This document shows, piece after piece, positions 33,170-41,992 of a DNA stretch of 64,000 nucleotides. The first letter of the stretch is position 1, and every line of letters begins with the position of its first letter. Under the pieces are notes generated by a model. That model searched no databases and had not been told where the DNA came from. It saw only the letters and a program-made list of their open reading frames with translations. Source of the DNA: Pseudomonadota bacterium. Lineage in GTDB: Bacteria; Pseudomonadota; Gammaproteobacteria; Burkholderiales; Burkholderiaceae_C. The DNA is taken from assembly GCA_018241265.1 (NCBI GenBank), contig JAFEEF010000049.1:86281-150280 (forward strand). The letters are read 5' to 3'. The position numbers and the translations under genes are program-made.

Positions 33170-36002
33170 CGCCGAACCCGGCGCAGCGGCGGCCGATGCC
33201 GCCCTGGACGAAGCGCGCCGCTGGATCGCCGGCGGTGGCACGCTGCCGGCCGATCCGGCCGAGGCCTTGCGCGTCGCGCGCGCCATCAAGGACCTTTGCT
33301 ATGCGGCCTGGAGCAGCGAGCCGCAGTTCGCCGGCCGTGCCGCGCAGGCGCTCGAACGGCTGCGCGACCACGCAGCCGGCGGCGCGACGCAGCGGCAGAT
33401 CGCGGCGCTCGCCCATTGGACCCGCGCGATCGCGCAGCTCGCCGGCGGCGACATGGCCGGCGCGATCGACAGCCTCGATGCGGCCGCCGCCGGCTTCGTC
33501 GTCGCCGGCTGCGATGCCGAAGCGGCGCAGACCCGCGTGCCGCGCATCATGGCGCTGTCCATGCTCGGCCGGCACGACGAGGCGGTGGCCTGTGCCGAAG
33601 ATGCGCAACGCCGCTTCGTCGTGCTCGGCGACCGCCGCTCGGCCGCCAAGACCAGCCTGAACCTCGGCAGCCTGCACCTGCGCCACGACGAATACGCGGC
33701 CGCGGCGCATCACTACCGGCAGGCGAGCGTGCTGTTCGCGCGCATCGCCGATCGCGAGCATTCGGTGATGGCCGACATCGGCATCGCCGATGCATCGACC
33801 GCGCTCGGCGAGATCGACGAGGCGGCGCGCCTCTACGCACGCGCCCGCATGCGCGCCGCGACGCACGGCCTGCCGGTGCTCGAAGCGGTGGCCGACGAAT
33901 CGATGGCGCTGCTCGACCTGGCGCGCGGCCGCTACGCCGAGGCGCTGGCCGGCTTCGAGCAGGCGCGCCGCCGCTACGAAGCGCTCGCGATGCCGCAGCA
34001 CCTCGCGATCGCCGAGAAGCAGCTCGCCGACGCCTACCTCGAGCTGCGCCTGCTGCCCGAAGCGCTCGCGCTCTACGAGCCGGCGCTGGCCCGCATGCAG
34101 GCGCTCGGCATGCCCGACGATGCGGCCTGGACGCTCGCGCAGCGCGGCCGCGCGCAGGCGCTCGTCGGGCGCCATGCGCTGGCCGGCGCGTCGTTCGACG
34201 CAGCGGCCGCCGGCTTTGCCGCGCAGGAGAATCCGGTCGGCCGGGCGGCAGTGCAGCTCGCGCGGGCCGAACTGGCGCTGGCCCAAGGCGATGCCGCGCA
34301 CGCCGAGCGCACCGCGGCCGATGCCGCGCGCGGCTTCGCCGATGCAGGGCTCGTCAGCCAGCGCCTGCGCGCCGACGCGACGCGTGCGCAGGCGCTGCTG
34401 CGGCAGGGCCGGCCGGCGCGGACCTTGTTCGCCGAGCTCCTCGACGCCGCCGGCCGCGCCCGGCTGCTCGGACTCGAGGTGCGTTGCCTGGTGGGCAGTG
34501 CCGACGCCGCGCTCGCCGAAGGCGACGAGTCGGCCGCGCGGGCCGCCTACCGGCAGGCGATCGAACGATTCGAGGAACAGCGCGCGGCGCTCCCCGGCGA
34601 CGACGTCCGCATCGCCTTCCTGACCGATCACCTGCGCCCGTACGAAGCGCTGCTCGGGCTCGCGCTGCGCGACCACCTGCAAGCGCCGTCGGCGCAGCAC
34701 GCGGCCGAGGTCTTGCGCTGGCTCGACCGCACGCGGGCGCGCGCGCTCGACGAGCGGCTCGCGCAGGGGCGGCCCGATGCGGCCGCGGCGGAAGCGGCGC
34801 CCGAGGGCATCGCGTTGCGCGCGCAAGTGCACTGGCTGACGCGCCGCCTGCAACAGCAGCAGGACGACGGCATCGCGCCGGCCGAGCTCGACGCGGCGCG
34901 GCGACGTGCCGAGGATGCGCTGCTCGAGCATGCGCGGCGCGAGCGGCTGGTGAGGGTGCGCGACACCGGCCCGGCGGCGACGGCGGACATCGCCTGCGCG
35001 CTGCCCGGCCTGCTGCAGGCCGACGAGGCGCTGGTCGAATACGGCGTCGCCGACGCCACCCTGTTCGCCTGCATCGTGCGGCGCGACGGCATCGAGGTGC
35101 GGCGTGCGCTGGCGCCGATCGACGCGGTGCGCCAGGCGGTGCAGGCCGCACGCTTCCAGATCGAGACGCTGCGCCACGGCGCCGAGCGGTGGCGCGGGCA
35201 CCTGGAACGGCTCGCGTCGCGCGCCCATGCGCACCTGCTGCGGCTGCATGCGCTGCTCTGGGCGCCGCTCGCCGATGCCTTGGCCGACGTCGGCCGCGTG
35301 ATCGTCGTGGCGCCGGGCGATCTCGCGGGCGTGCCGTTCGCAGCCCTCGACGACGGGCACGGTGCGCTCGCCGAGCGCCATCTGATCGCGAGCGCGCCGA
35401 GCGCGCGCTACGCCTGCCAGGCGCTGGGCCGCCTGCCGCAGCCGGCGCGCCGCGCCGTCGTCGTCGGCGAGACCGGCAGGCTGGCGCACACCCAGACCGA
35501 GGTGCGGGCGGTCGCGGCGTGTTTCGGCGACGCGGTGCTGCTGCAAGGCGCGGACGCGACCGCTGCCGGCGTGCAGCAGCTCGCGACCGGCGCCGACGTG
35601 CTGCACCTCGCCTGCCACGCCGAGTTCCGTGCCGACAACCCGATGTTCTCGGCGCTGCACCTCGACGATGCGCCGCTCACCGCCGAGCGCATCGAGACCT
35701 TGCAATTGCCGCCCGGCATCGTCGTGCTGAGCGCCTGCGAAACCGGGTTGTCGGTCGGCGGCGCGGGCGACGAGCACCTGGGTCTCGTGCGGGCGTTCTT
35801 CGTTGCCGGCGCGGCGCGCGTGCTCGCGAGCCTGTGGCCGGTCGACGACGCCGTGACGGCGCGCTTCATGGCGACCTTCTACGACGCGTTGACCGCGGGG
35901 CGCGCCCCGGCGGTCGCGCTGCAGCAGGCGCAACGCGACGTCCGGCGCGCGCATCCGCATCCTTACTTCTGGGCCGCCTTCGCACTCTACGGCGGCTGGT
36001 AG
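33147..36002 (+). CDS. TPR-CHAT domain protein (caspase-like protease)
   Basis: This 951-residue protein has a long helical-repeat region (about 95-520) of TPR type, with repeated segments such as AAKTSLNLGSLHLRHDEYAAAAHHYRQA and AIAEKQLADAYLELRLLPEALALYE, then a linker and a C-terminal CHAT peptidase domain (about 640-951). The dyad is intact: His824 in LHLACHAEF and Cys864 in LSACETG, with RAFFVAGAARVLASLWPVDD after it. No signal peptide is present, so it should act in the cytoplasm. The gene overlaps the 170-residue protein gene by 23 bases (or 14 from the ATG at 33156). TPR-CHAT proteases are known to cut partner proteins when triggered, as in the gRAMP/Craspase system. Confidence 0.88.
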   Translation: MSAMERADAEPGAAAADAALDEARRWIAGGGTLPADPAEALRVARAIKDLCYAAWSSEPQFAGRAAQALERLRDHAAGGATQRQIAALAHWTRAIAQLAGGDMAGAIDSLDAAAAGFVVAGCDAEAAQTRVPRIMALSMLGRHDEAVACAEDAQRRFVVLGDRRSAAKTSLNLGSLHLRHDEYAAAAHHYRQASVLFARIADREHSVMADIGIADASTALGEIDEAARLYARARMRAATHGLPVLEAVADESMALLDLARGRYAEALAGFEQARRRYEALAMPQHLAIAEKQLADAYLELRLLPEALALYEPALARMQALGMPDDAAWTLAQRGRAQALVGRHALAGASFDAAAAGFAAQENPVGRAAVQLARAELALAQGDAAHAERTAADAARGFADAGLVSQRLRADATRAQALLRQGRPARTLFAELLDAAGRARLLGLEVRCLVGSADAALAEGDESAARAAYRQAIERFEEQRAALPGDDVRIAFLTDHLRPYEALLGLALRDHLQAPSAQHAAEVLRWLDRTRARALDERLAQGRPDAAAAEAAPEGIALRAQVHWLTRRLQQQQDDGIAPAELDAARRRAEDALLEHARRERLVRVRDTGPAATADIACALPGLLQADEALVEYGVADATLFACIVRRDGIEVRRALAPIDAVRQAVQAARFQIETLRHGAERWRGHLERLASRAHAHLLRLHALLWAPLADALADVGRVIVVAPGDLAGVPFAALDDGHGALAERHLIASAPSARYACQALGRLPQPARRAVVVGETGRLAHTQTEVRAVAACFGDAVLLQGADATAAGVQQLATGADVLHLACHAEFRADNPMFSALHLDDAPLTAERIETLQLPPGIVVLSACETGLSVGGAGDEHLGLVRAFFVAGAARVLASLWPVDDAVTARFMATFYDALTAGRAPAVALQQAQRDVRRAHPHPYFWAAFALYGGW

Positions 36003-36094
36003 CCTCGCGCCCGGGATGCAGCCGGCGCGCTGCTGCGTATCACGAGACGTGGACCTGGCTCTGTAGGGCCTGGCCGCACCCCTCGGGAGACAAC

Positions 36095-37426
36095 ATGACC
36101 TCGTTGAAACATCTGCGGCGCCCGGTCGCCGTCGCCGCGCTGACGCTGGCGTTGCTGCCGTACGTCGGCGGCGCCTGGGCCAAGGGCGGTGGCGCAGGCA
36201 AAGGCGGCGGCAGCGGGACGCAGGTCGCCGGCGACGTGCTCGTGCGGCTCGACCGCACGACGTCGCTGCCGCCGTTGCTCGGCAAGTACCCGCTGACCCT
36301 GGCCGCGCAGTTCGGCGCCCGGCCGATCTACCGCCTGCGCGTCATCGGCAGCGCGAACGTCGACGCGCTGGTCGGCCAGCTCGCGCTCGAGCCGACCGTG
36401 ATGAACGCCGAGCCGAACTTCGTGCACGAGAGCCCGGAGGCGCGCAAGAACGTCGTCTGGGCGATCGGCACGCCGGAGCAGTACGCCAACCAGTGGTTCC
36501 CGGCGGCGATGAACCTGCCGGCAGCACAGGCCAAGAGCACCGGCAAGGGCATCAAGGTCGCGGTGCTCGACACCGGCGCCGACCTGACGCACCCGGCGCT
36601 CGTCGGCCATCTGATCCCCGGCTACGACTTCGTCGACGACGACCGCGACCCGAGCGAGGTCGGCAGCCCGTCCGACGCGGGCTACGGCCACGGCACCCAT
36701 GTCGCCGGGCTGATCGCGCTGACCGCGTCCGACGCGCAGATCATGCCGCTGCGCGTGCTCGACCCGAGCGGCCAGGGCAACGTCTGGGTGCTCGCGCAGG
36801 CGATGCTGTACGCGCTCGATCCCGACGGCAACCCGGCGACCGACGACGGCGTGCAGGTCATCAACGAGAGCCTGGGCACCTTGTCGCGCACCCGGATCAT
36901 CGAGTCGATCATGAAGATCTCGGCCTGCGAGCTGCCCGACCCGGCCGCGCCCGGCGACAACTTCAGCGACCCCGGTTACAACGGCGACCGCGAGCGCTGC
37001 AGCCGCTTCCGCAGCGCGGTGGTGGTGGCGGCGGCCGGCAACGGCGCGAGTTCGTCGGAGCTGCAGTACCCGGCGGCGGCCAATGAATACGGCCTCCTGC
37101 CGATCACCGCGACGACGTCGGGCAACAAGCTCGCGACGTTCTCCAACTACGGCAGCTGGGTGCAGGTGGCTGCGCCCGGCGACAAGATCACGAGCTCGAT
37201 CCCGGGTGGCGGCTACGGCACCTGGAGCGGCACGTCGATGGCGTCGCCGCTCGCGGCCGGCACCGCGGCGCTGGTGATGCAGCTCTTCCCGGCGCTGACC
37301 GCGAAGGACGTGGCGGACCGCATCGAGAACGCCAGCACGGCGATGTGCAACGTGAACCAGCGGCAGATCGATGCGCTCGGCTCCATCAAGGGCACGAAGG
37401 CGCCGTCGTCGGGCAAGTGCCGCTGA
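36095..37426 (+). CDS. Exported subtilisin-like serine protease (S8)
   Basis: This 443-residue protein has a signal peptide (about 1-29, ending near AWAKG), then a Gly-rich stretch, an inhibitor-I9-like propeptide (about 45-105, TQVAGDVLVRL to NAEPNFVHE) and an S8 catalytic domain. The triad is complete: Asp159 in VAVLDTGADL, His199 in GYGHGTHVAG and Ser381 in WSGTSMASP, with the oxyanion Asn in AAAGNGAS. It would be secreted and self-processed. Its gene is 92 bases after the CHAT gene on the same strand, so it may belong to the same unit, though a separate promoter is possible. Confidence 0.9.
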   Translation: MTSLKHLRRPVAVAALTLALLPYVGGAWAKGGGAGKGGGSGTQVAGDVLVRLDRTTSLPPLLGKYPLTLAAQFGARPIYRLRVIGSANVDALVGQLALEPTVMNAEPNFVHESPEARKNVVWAIGTPEQYANQWFPAAMNLPAAQAKSTGKGIKVAVLDTGADLTHPALVGHLIPGYDFVDDDRDPSEVGSPSDAGYGHGTHVAGLIALTASDAQIMPLRVLDPSGQGNVWVLAQAMLYALDPDGNPATDDGVQVINESLGTLSRTRIIESIMKISACELPDPAAPGDNFSDPGYNGDRERCSRFRSAVVVAAAGNGASSSELQYPAAANEYGLLPITATTSGNKLATFSNYGSWVQVAAPGDKITSSIPGGGYGTWSGTSMASPLAAGTAALVMQLFPALTAKDVADRIENASTAMCNVNQRQIDALGSIKGTKAPSSGKCR

Positions 37427-37475
37427 CCCGCACCGAGCGACGAAAGAATGCCGGTGTGGAAGGTGAGGCCGGCCG

Positions 37476-38261
37476 CTACATCTGCTTGAACAGGTGCAGG
37501 TAGCTGCGGCTGACCGGCAGCACCTCGCGGCGGCCTTTCAGGTGGATGTCGGCGGTCTCGTTGAGGCCGCGCGTCACGTGGCTGATCGCGCCGAGGTTCA
37601 CGACGACCGACCGATGCACCTGCGCGAACTGTGCCGCGTCGAGTTGCGCGACGAGCTCCTTCAGCGGCACGCGCAGCAGCGCCTCGCTGGCCTGGCCGTC
37701 GTCGGCATGCCAGGCGACCAAGGTGTACTTCTCGTCGGAGCGCAGGAAGTCGATCGCATCGACCGCGATCAGCCGCAGCTCCTGGCCGACGGTCGCGCGG
37801 ATCCAGCGCAGCGGCGCGACGCCGGCCACGCCGCGCTGCAGCCGCGCGGCGAGCTGCTGCAGCAGCGCATCGGTCGCGAGCGACGGCTCGGCCGCGACCA
37901 GGCGATCCTTCAGCCGCTGCACCGTGTCGAGCAGGCGTGCCGGCTCGACCGGCTTCACGAGATAGTCGAGCACGCCATGCTCGAAGGCCTCGAGCGCATA
38001 GCGGTCGAAGGCGGTCACGAAGACCAGGTGCGCACGCCGCCCGATCCGGCGCGCGGCCTCGACGCCCGACGTGCCCGGCATGTGCACGTCGAGAAAGCAG
38101 ACGTCGGGCCGCTGCGCTTCATAGCACTCGATCGCCTCGCGGCCGTTGCGCGCCTGCGCGATCACGTCGAGCTCGGGCCAGGCCTGCACGAGCATCAGCG
38201 CCAGCTCGTCGCGCAGCAGCGGCTCGTCATCGGCGATCAGCGCGGTCGGGCGGCGGCTCAT
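37476..38261 (-). CDS. LytTR-family response regulator
   Basis: This 261-residue protein has a receiver domain (about 5-125; DDEP at 11-14, phospho-acceptor Asp58 in CFLDVHMPG, Lys in DYLVKPVE) and a C-terminal LytTR DNA-binding domain (about 155-260; LRLIAVDAIDFLRSDEKYTLV, VHRSVVVNLGAI, LPVSRSYLHLFKQM). It overlaps the histidine-kinase gene by four bases. LytTR regulators often control cell-envelope, secreted-protein or competence genes. It converges on the S8 protease gene with a 49-base spacer. Confidence 0.9.
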   Translation of the reverse strand: MSRRPTALIADDEPLLRDELALMLVQAWPELDVIAQARNGREAIECYEAQRPDVCFLDVHMPGTSGVEAARRIGRRAHLVFVTAFDRYALEAFEHGVLDYLVKPVEPARLLDTVQRLKDRLVAAEPSLATDALLQQLAARLQRGVAGVAPLRWIRATVGQELRLIAVDAIDFLRSDEKYTLVAWHADDGQASEALLRVPLKELVAQLDAAQFAQVHRSVVVNLGAISHVTRGLNETADIHLKGRREVLPVSRSYLHLFKQM

Positions 38262-39343
38262 TGACGTGCGGGCTCAACCGGGAAACTCAGCTCGGCGCAC
38301 ACGCCGTGCGGCGCGATCTCGGTGACGGCCAGCCGCGCATCGCCGCCGAACGCGAGCTGCAGGCGCTCGCGCAGCGCGCTCAGGCCGGTGCCCTGGCTGC
38401 CTTGCGACGCCTGCTGCAAGCCGACGCCGGTATCGATCACGCGCACGTTGCAGCGACCATCGTTCAACGCCGCGCTGACGACGATGCTGCCGCCGTCCTC
38501 GCTCGGGTCGATGCCATGCCGGACCGCGTTCTCGACCAGGGTGAGCACGGCCGCGGGCGGGCAGCGCACGGCAGCGGCCGCGAGGTCGTCGTCCTGCACC
38601 GTCCAGCGCAGCCGGTCGGGCATGCGCATCTGCATCAGCTCGAGGTAGGCGCGCACGAGCCGCAGCTCCTCGGCCAGCGTCGTGCTCTGCTCGTCGAGCC
38701 GGGGCATCGCGGCGCGCAGGTAGGCGATCAGGCTGTCGAGCACGAGCGGCGCCTGCGGCGAGCCGGTGCGCACCAGCGCGCGCACGTTGGCGAGCGTGTT
38801 GAAGAGGAAGTGCGGCTGCACCTGCGCCTGCAGCAGGCGCAGCCGGGCATCGAGCGCCTGGCGCCGGAACTCGCTGCGTTCGAGCTGGAAGCCGAGCATC
38901 TGCTCGCGCGCCAGCGCCTCGCGCTGCCGCACCATCGCGCCGAGCGCGAGCCACGGCGCGAACAGCAGGCCGGTGAAGACCAGCTTGACCAGCCCGACGA
39001 CGCGCAGCCGGTCGTGCCAGAACTGCAGCTCGCCGGTCGTGAGCCAGTAGGCCGCGAGCGCGCCGGCCACGACCCCGACGGCGACGCCGATGAGCTGCCA
39101 TACCCATCGGGCGATGCCGGCCGGCGGCGCGGCGGGGAACTGCTCGCAGGCGCCGTACAGCAGCACGGTGGCCAGCGCGACGACGAACGCCCGCACGATC
39201 CAGGCGGGCGTCGATGTCTCCGAGCCGATCGCCAACAGCAGACCGAACGGCAGCGCGGCGATCAGCGCGAAGCGCAGGCGCGGCCAGGCGACGAGCTTCG
39301 CCGCATCGAAGCGCGCGGGCGGTGCGACGGCGGTGGCGGACAT
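38258..39343 (-). CDS. LytS/YehU-type sensor histidine kinase
   Basis: This 361-residue protein has four or so membrane segments in the first 135 residues and then the His_kinase (PF06580) domain with His178 in VQPHFLFNTL, followed by an ATPase domain (NAVRHGIDPSEDGG, GVGLQQASQGSQGTGL). It is the likely partner of the overlapping LytTR response regulator. The signal detected in the membrane is unknown. The first ATG and the short spacing to the next gene upstream support this start. Confidence 0.9.
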   Translation of the reverse strand: MSATAVAPPARFDAAKLVAWPRLRFALIAALPFGLLLAIGSETSTPAWIVRAFVVALATVLLYGACEQFPAAPPAGIARWVWQLIGVAVGVVAGALAAYWLTTGELQFWHDRLRVVGLVKLVFTGLLFAPWLALGAMVRQREALAREQMLGFQLERSEFRRQALDARLRLLQAQVQPHFLFNTLANVRALVRTGSPQAPLVLDSLIAYLRAAMPRLDEQSTTLAEELRLVRAYLELMQMRMPDRLRWTVQDDDLAAAAVRCPPAAVLTLVENAVRHGIDPSEDGGSIVVSAALNDGRCNVRVIDTGVGLQQASQGSQGTGLSALRERLQLAFGGDARLAVTEIAPHGVCAELSFPVEPARQ

Positions 39344-39370
39344 GCGTGAACGATAGGGCAGCGGTCGTGG

Positions 39371-40240
39371 CTACGCCATGTGCGGCAGCCACAGGATCAT
39401 CGCCGCGCAGGCGATGCCGAAGGCGGTCAGCAAGGTCGATGCGCCCAGCGCGAATGCCATCGCGACGCGGCCGCGCGGCCCGGCATGGTCGCGCACCCGC
39501 AGGTAGGCTTCGAGCACCGCGAGCGGCACGAGGTACTGCGCGTAGCCGAGCGCGGTCAGGAACGGTCCTTCGAAGGTCTTCGGATCGAAGCCGACCGGCC
39601 CGCGGTTGACGACCAGCCACGCCGACAGCCCGAGGCGGAAGAACCAGACGCCGCCGACGACGAGGAAGAGCCGCAGCGCCCAGCGCCGATGCAGGTCGAA
39701 CCGGCGCGCGACGGCCGTGCGCCACGCCAGCAGCGCGAACGCGGCGATCAGCGCCGCGTTGATCATGGTCGACGCGTGCTGCGATGCGTCGCCGACGACC
39801 CGCCGCGTCGACATCATCGCGAGCCCGCCGCCGCCCATCAGCAGCGCCGACAGCACGTAGAGCCGCCCGTTCCAGCGGTGGATCGCCGGCGCATGGCGCC
39901 GGATCTGCGGCAGCAGCTGCAAGGCGCCGCTCGCGAAGATCACGACGGTGAACAGCAGGTGCATCGCCACCAGCAGGTTGCCGCCGGTGCGGCCCGGTTC
40001 GTAGCCATGCGGCATCACCTCGTTCCAGCGTTCGGGATGGCCGGCCGCGAGCGCGCGGCCATAGAACGCGAGCACGTAGGACGCGAGCAGCAACTGGCCG
40101 GCGACGGCGACGCTGCACCAGCACGTCGCGGCGATCGGCAGCGCCCGTCGCGACCATCGCGCCAGGCCGTCGCCCGGACGTGCGATGCGTGGCGGCGCGT
40201 ATGTCGATGCAGGCAGCGCGGGATCGGCCGTAGGTAGCAT
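39371..40240 (-). CDS. DUF2306-like membrane protein
   Basis: This 289-residue protein has seven or so membrane segments and repeated conserved features: WNEVMPHGYEPGRTGGNLLVAMHLL, IRRHAPAIHRWNGRLYVL and RFDLHRRWALRLFLVVGGVWFFR. The paired His residues in HRWNGRLYV and HRRWALR are a hallmark of DUF2306-type membrane proteins, which may bind heme. Its function is unknown. It is 27 bases upstream of the kinase gene on the same strand, so it may be co-transcribed with the two-component pair. Confidence 0.7.
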   Translation of the reverse strand: MLPTADPALPASTYAPPRIARPGDGLARWSRRALPIAATCWCSVAVAGQLLLASYVLAFYGRALAAGHPERWNEVMPHGYEPGRTGGNLLVAMHLLFTVVIFASGALQLLPQIRRHAPAIHRWNGRLYVLSALLMGGGGLAMMSTRRVVGDASQHASTMINAALIAAFALLAWRTAVARRFDLHRRWALRLFLVVGGVWFFRLGLSAWLVVNRGPVGFDPKTFEGPFLTALGYAQYLVPLAVLEAYLRVRDHAGPRGRVAMAFALGASTLLTAFGIACAAMILWLPHMA

Positions 40241-40401
40241 GCGGGTCTCCGAGGGCGGGCAAGGACGCGCAGTGTCGCGACCGCGGACGGCGCGGTGCGT
40301 ACGCTTGCGACGGCCCGCGCGGCGACATGCCCGGCCCACGGCGGGCGGCGACGAACGCCGCGGGCGCCGGCCTTGTTACACCGCGCGCCGCTTCCCGGCG
40401 C

Positions 40402-41955
40402 TCACCACACGCCGAACGGGATCCCCATCTCCTTGTGCCGGTTGGTCCGCTCGACGATGAACTCGTCGGTCACCGTCACGCGGTGCTTGCGCCGCGCGAG
40501 GAAGTCGGCCAGCACGCCGCGCAGTTCGCGACGCACCGCTGCGTGACCGTCCTCGCGGCCCAGGTCCTGCATCTGGTCCGGATCGGCCGCGAGGTCGTAG
40601 AGCTGCTCCGGCTCGTCGAGCCAGTAGACGTAGCGCCAGCGCTCGTTGCGGATCGAGAACGCGCGCGACTGCTGCGGCGTCTTCTTCAGGATGCGGCGTG
40701 CTTCCCGGAAGCCATAGTCGAGCTCCGAATAGGTGTAGCTGCGCCACGCCGCCGGCGTCTGGCCGTGCAGCAGCGGCGCGAGGCTGCGTCCCTCGACGCG
40801 GTGCGACGGCACCGGCACGCCGAGCGCCTCGAGCAAGGTCGGCACCACGTCCACCGATTCGACGAAGCGCTGCTCGACGGTGCCGCGCGTCGCGTCGGCC
40901 GCGCTGCGCGGATCGACGACGATGAAGGGCACCTTCTGCACGGTGTCGTAGAACAGCTCCTTTTCGCCGAGCCAATGGTCGCCCAGGAAGTCGCCGTGGT
41001 CGGCGGTGAAGACGATCAGCGTGTCCTTCATCCGGCCGAGCCGCTCGAGCTGCTCGAACAGCCGGCCGAGGTGGTCGTCGAGCTGCCGGATCAGGCCCTG
41101 GTAGACCGGGCGCACGGTGCGGATGCACTCGTCGCGCTGGAAGCTCACGCTCTCGTCGTGCTGCCGGTAGGCGGCGAGAGCCGGATGGGCGTCGCGCCGC
41201 TCGGCCTCGCTGCGCACGACCGGCAGGCACTGCTCGGGCGTGTAGAGCGCGTGGTAGGGCGCCGGTGCCACGTACGGCCAGTGCGGCTTCACGTAGCTCA
41301 GGTGCAGCACCCACGGCGTGTTGCCCATGCGCTCGATGAAGCCCAGCGCCTGCCCGGTCATGTAGGCGGTCTCCGAATGCGCCTCGGCGACGCGCGAAGG
41401 ATGGCCCGCGTTGCGCATCTGCCAGCCGCTGACGATGCGGCCCTGCGCGTCGATGCCGGCGATCACGTAGTCGCTCCACGGGTCGGTCGAGTCGTAGCCC
41501 TGGGCGCGCAGGAAGCCCGGGTAGCCGCTCTCGTCGCCCGGCTCGTGGTGGCCGTCGTAGCGATCGATTTCCTCGAAGCCGCCGCGCGCGAGCAGGGTCG
41601 CGAGTTCGGAGCCGCCCTCGAGCTGCAGGCGCGCCATGCCGGCACGGTCGGGCAGGACATGGGTCTTGCCGGCCAGCGCGAGCGTGCGGCCCGCGCCCTT
41701 CAGGTATTCGCCGAGCGTGATCTCGCCGACCGACAGCGGCACGCGGTTCCACGTCGCGCCGTGGCTCACCGGATAGCGGCCGGTGTAGTAGCTCATGCGG
41801 CTCGGGCCGCACACGCCGCTGTTCACGAAGGCGTTGGCGAAGCGCACGCCGCGGCGCGCGAGCGCGTCAATGTTCGGCGTCTGCAGGTAGGGGTGGCCGC
41901 TGCAGGAGAGATGGTCCCAGCGCAGCTGGTCGGCCATGATGAACAGCACGTTCAT
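40402..41955 (-). CDS. Sulfatase/phosphonate-ester-hydrolase family enzyme
   Basis: This 517-residue protein has the alkaline-phosphatase-superfamily sulfatase signature, Cys49 in VCGPSRMSYYTGRYP, where the Cys is normally converted to formylglycine. Metal ligands appear in IMADQLRWDH near the start and in FTADHGDFLGDH. The overall pattern, with an N-terminal LFIMADQLRWDHLSCSGHPY and KPHWPYVAP, is like choline sulfatase or phosphonate monoester hydrolase. It carries no signal peptide, so it is cytoplasmic and should act on an imported sulfate or phosphonate ester. It is the last gene of a 12-gene operon. Confidence 0.85.
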   Translation of the reverse strand: MNVLFIMADQLRWDHLSCSGHPYLQTPNIDALARRGVRFANAFVNSGVCGPSRMSYYTGRYPVSHGATWNRVPLSVGEITLGEYLKGAGRTLALAGKTHVLPDRAGMARLQLEGGSELATLLARGGFEEIDRYDGHHEPGDESGYPGFLRAQGYDSTDPWSDYVIAGIDAQGRIVSGWQMRNAGHPSRVAEAHSETAYMTGQALGFIERMGNTPWVLHLSYVKPHWPYVAPAPYHALYTPEQCLPVVRSEAERRDAHPALAAYRQHDESVSFQRDECIRTVRPVYQGLIRQLDDHLGRLFEQLERLGRMKDTLIVFTADHGDFLGDHWLGEKELFYDTVQKVPFIVVDPRSAADATRGTVEQRFVESVDVVPTLLEALGVPVPSHRVEGRSLAPLLHGQTPAAWRSYTYSELDYGFREARRILKKTPQQSRAFSIRNERWRYVYWLDEPEQLYDLAADPDQMQDLGREDGHAAVRRELRGVLADFLARRKHRVTVTDEFIVERTNRHKEMGIPFGVW

Positions 41956-41992
41956 GGTGTCGCGGCGATCTCGGAAGGAGGGTGGGCGGCGG

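Noticed and set aside
33296..36094. Very long plus-strand frame running into the S8 protease gene
   Set aside because: The first 2.8 kb is an alternate frame of the CHAT gene; only the part from 36095 has a signal peptide and protease motifs.
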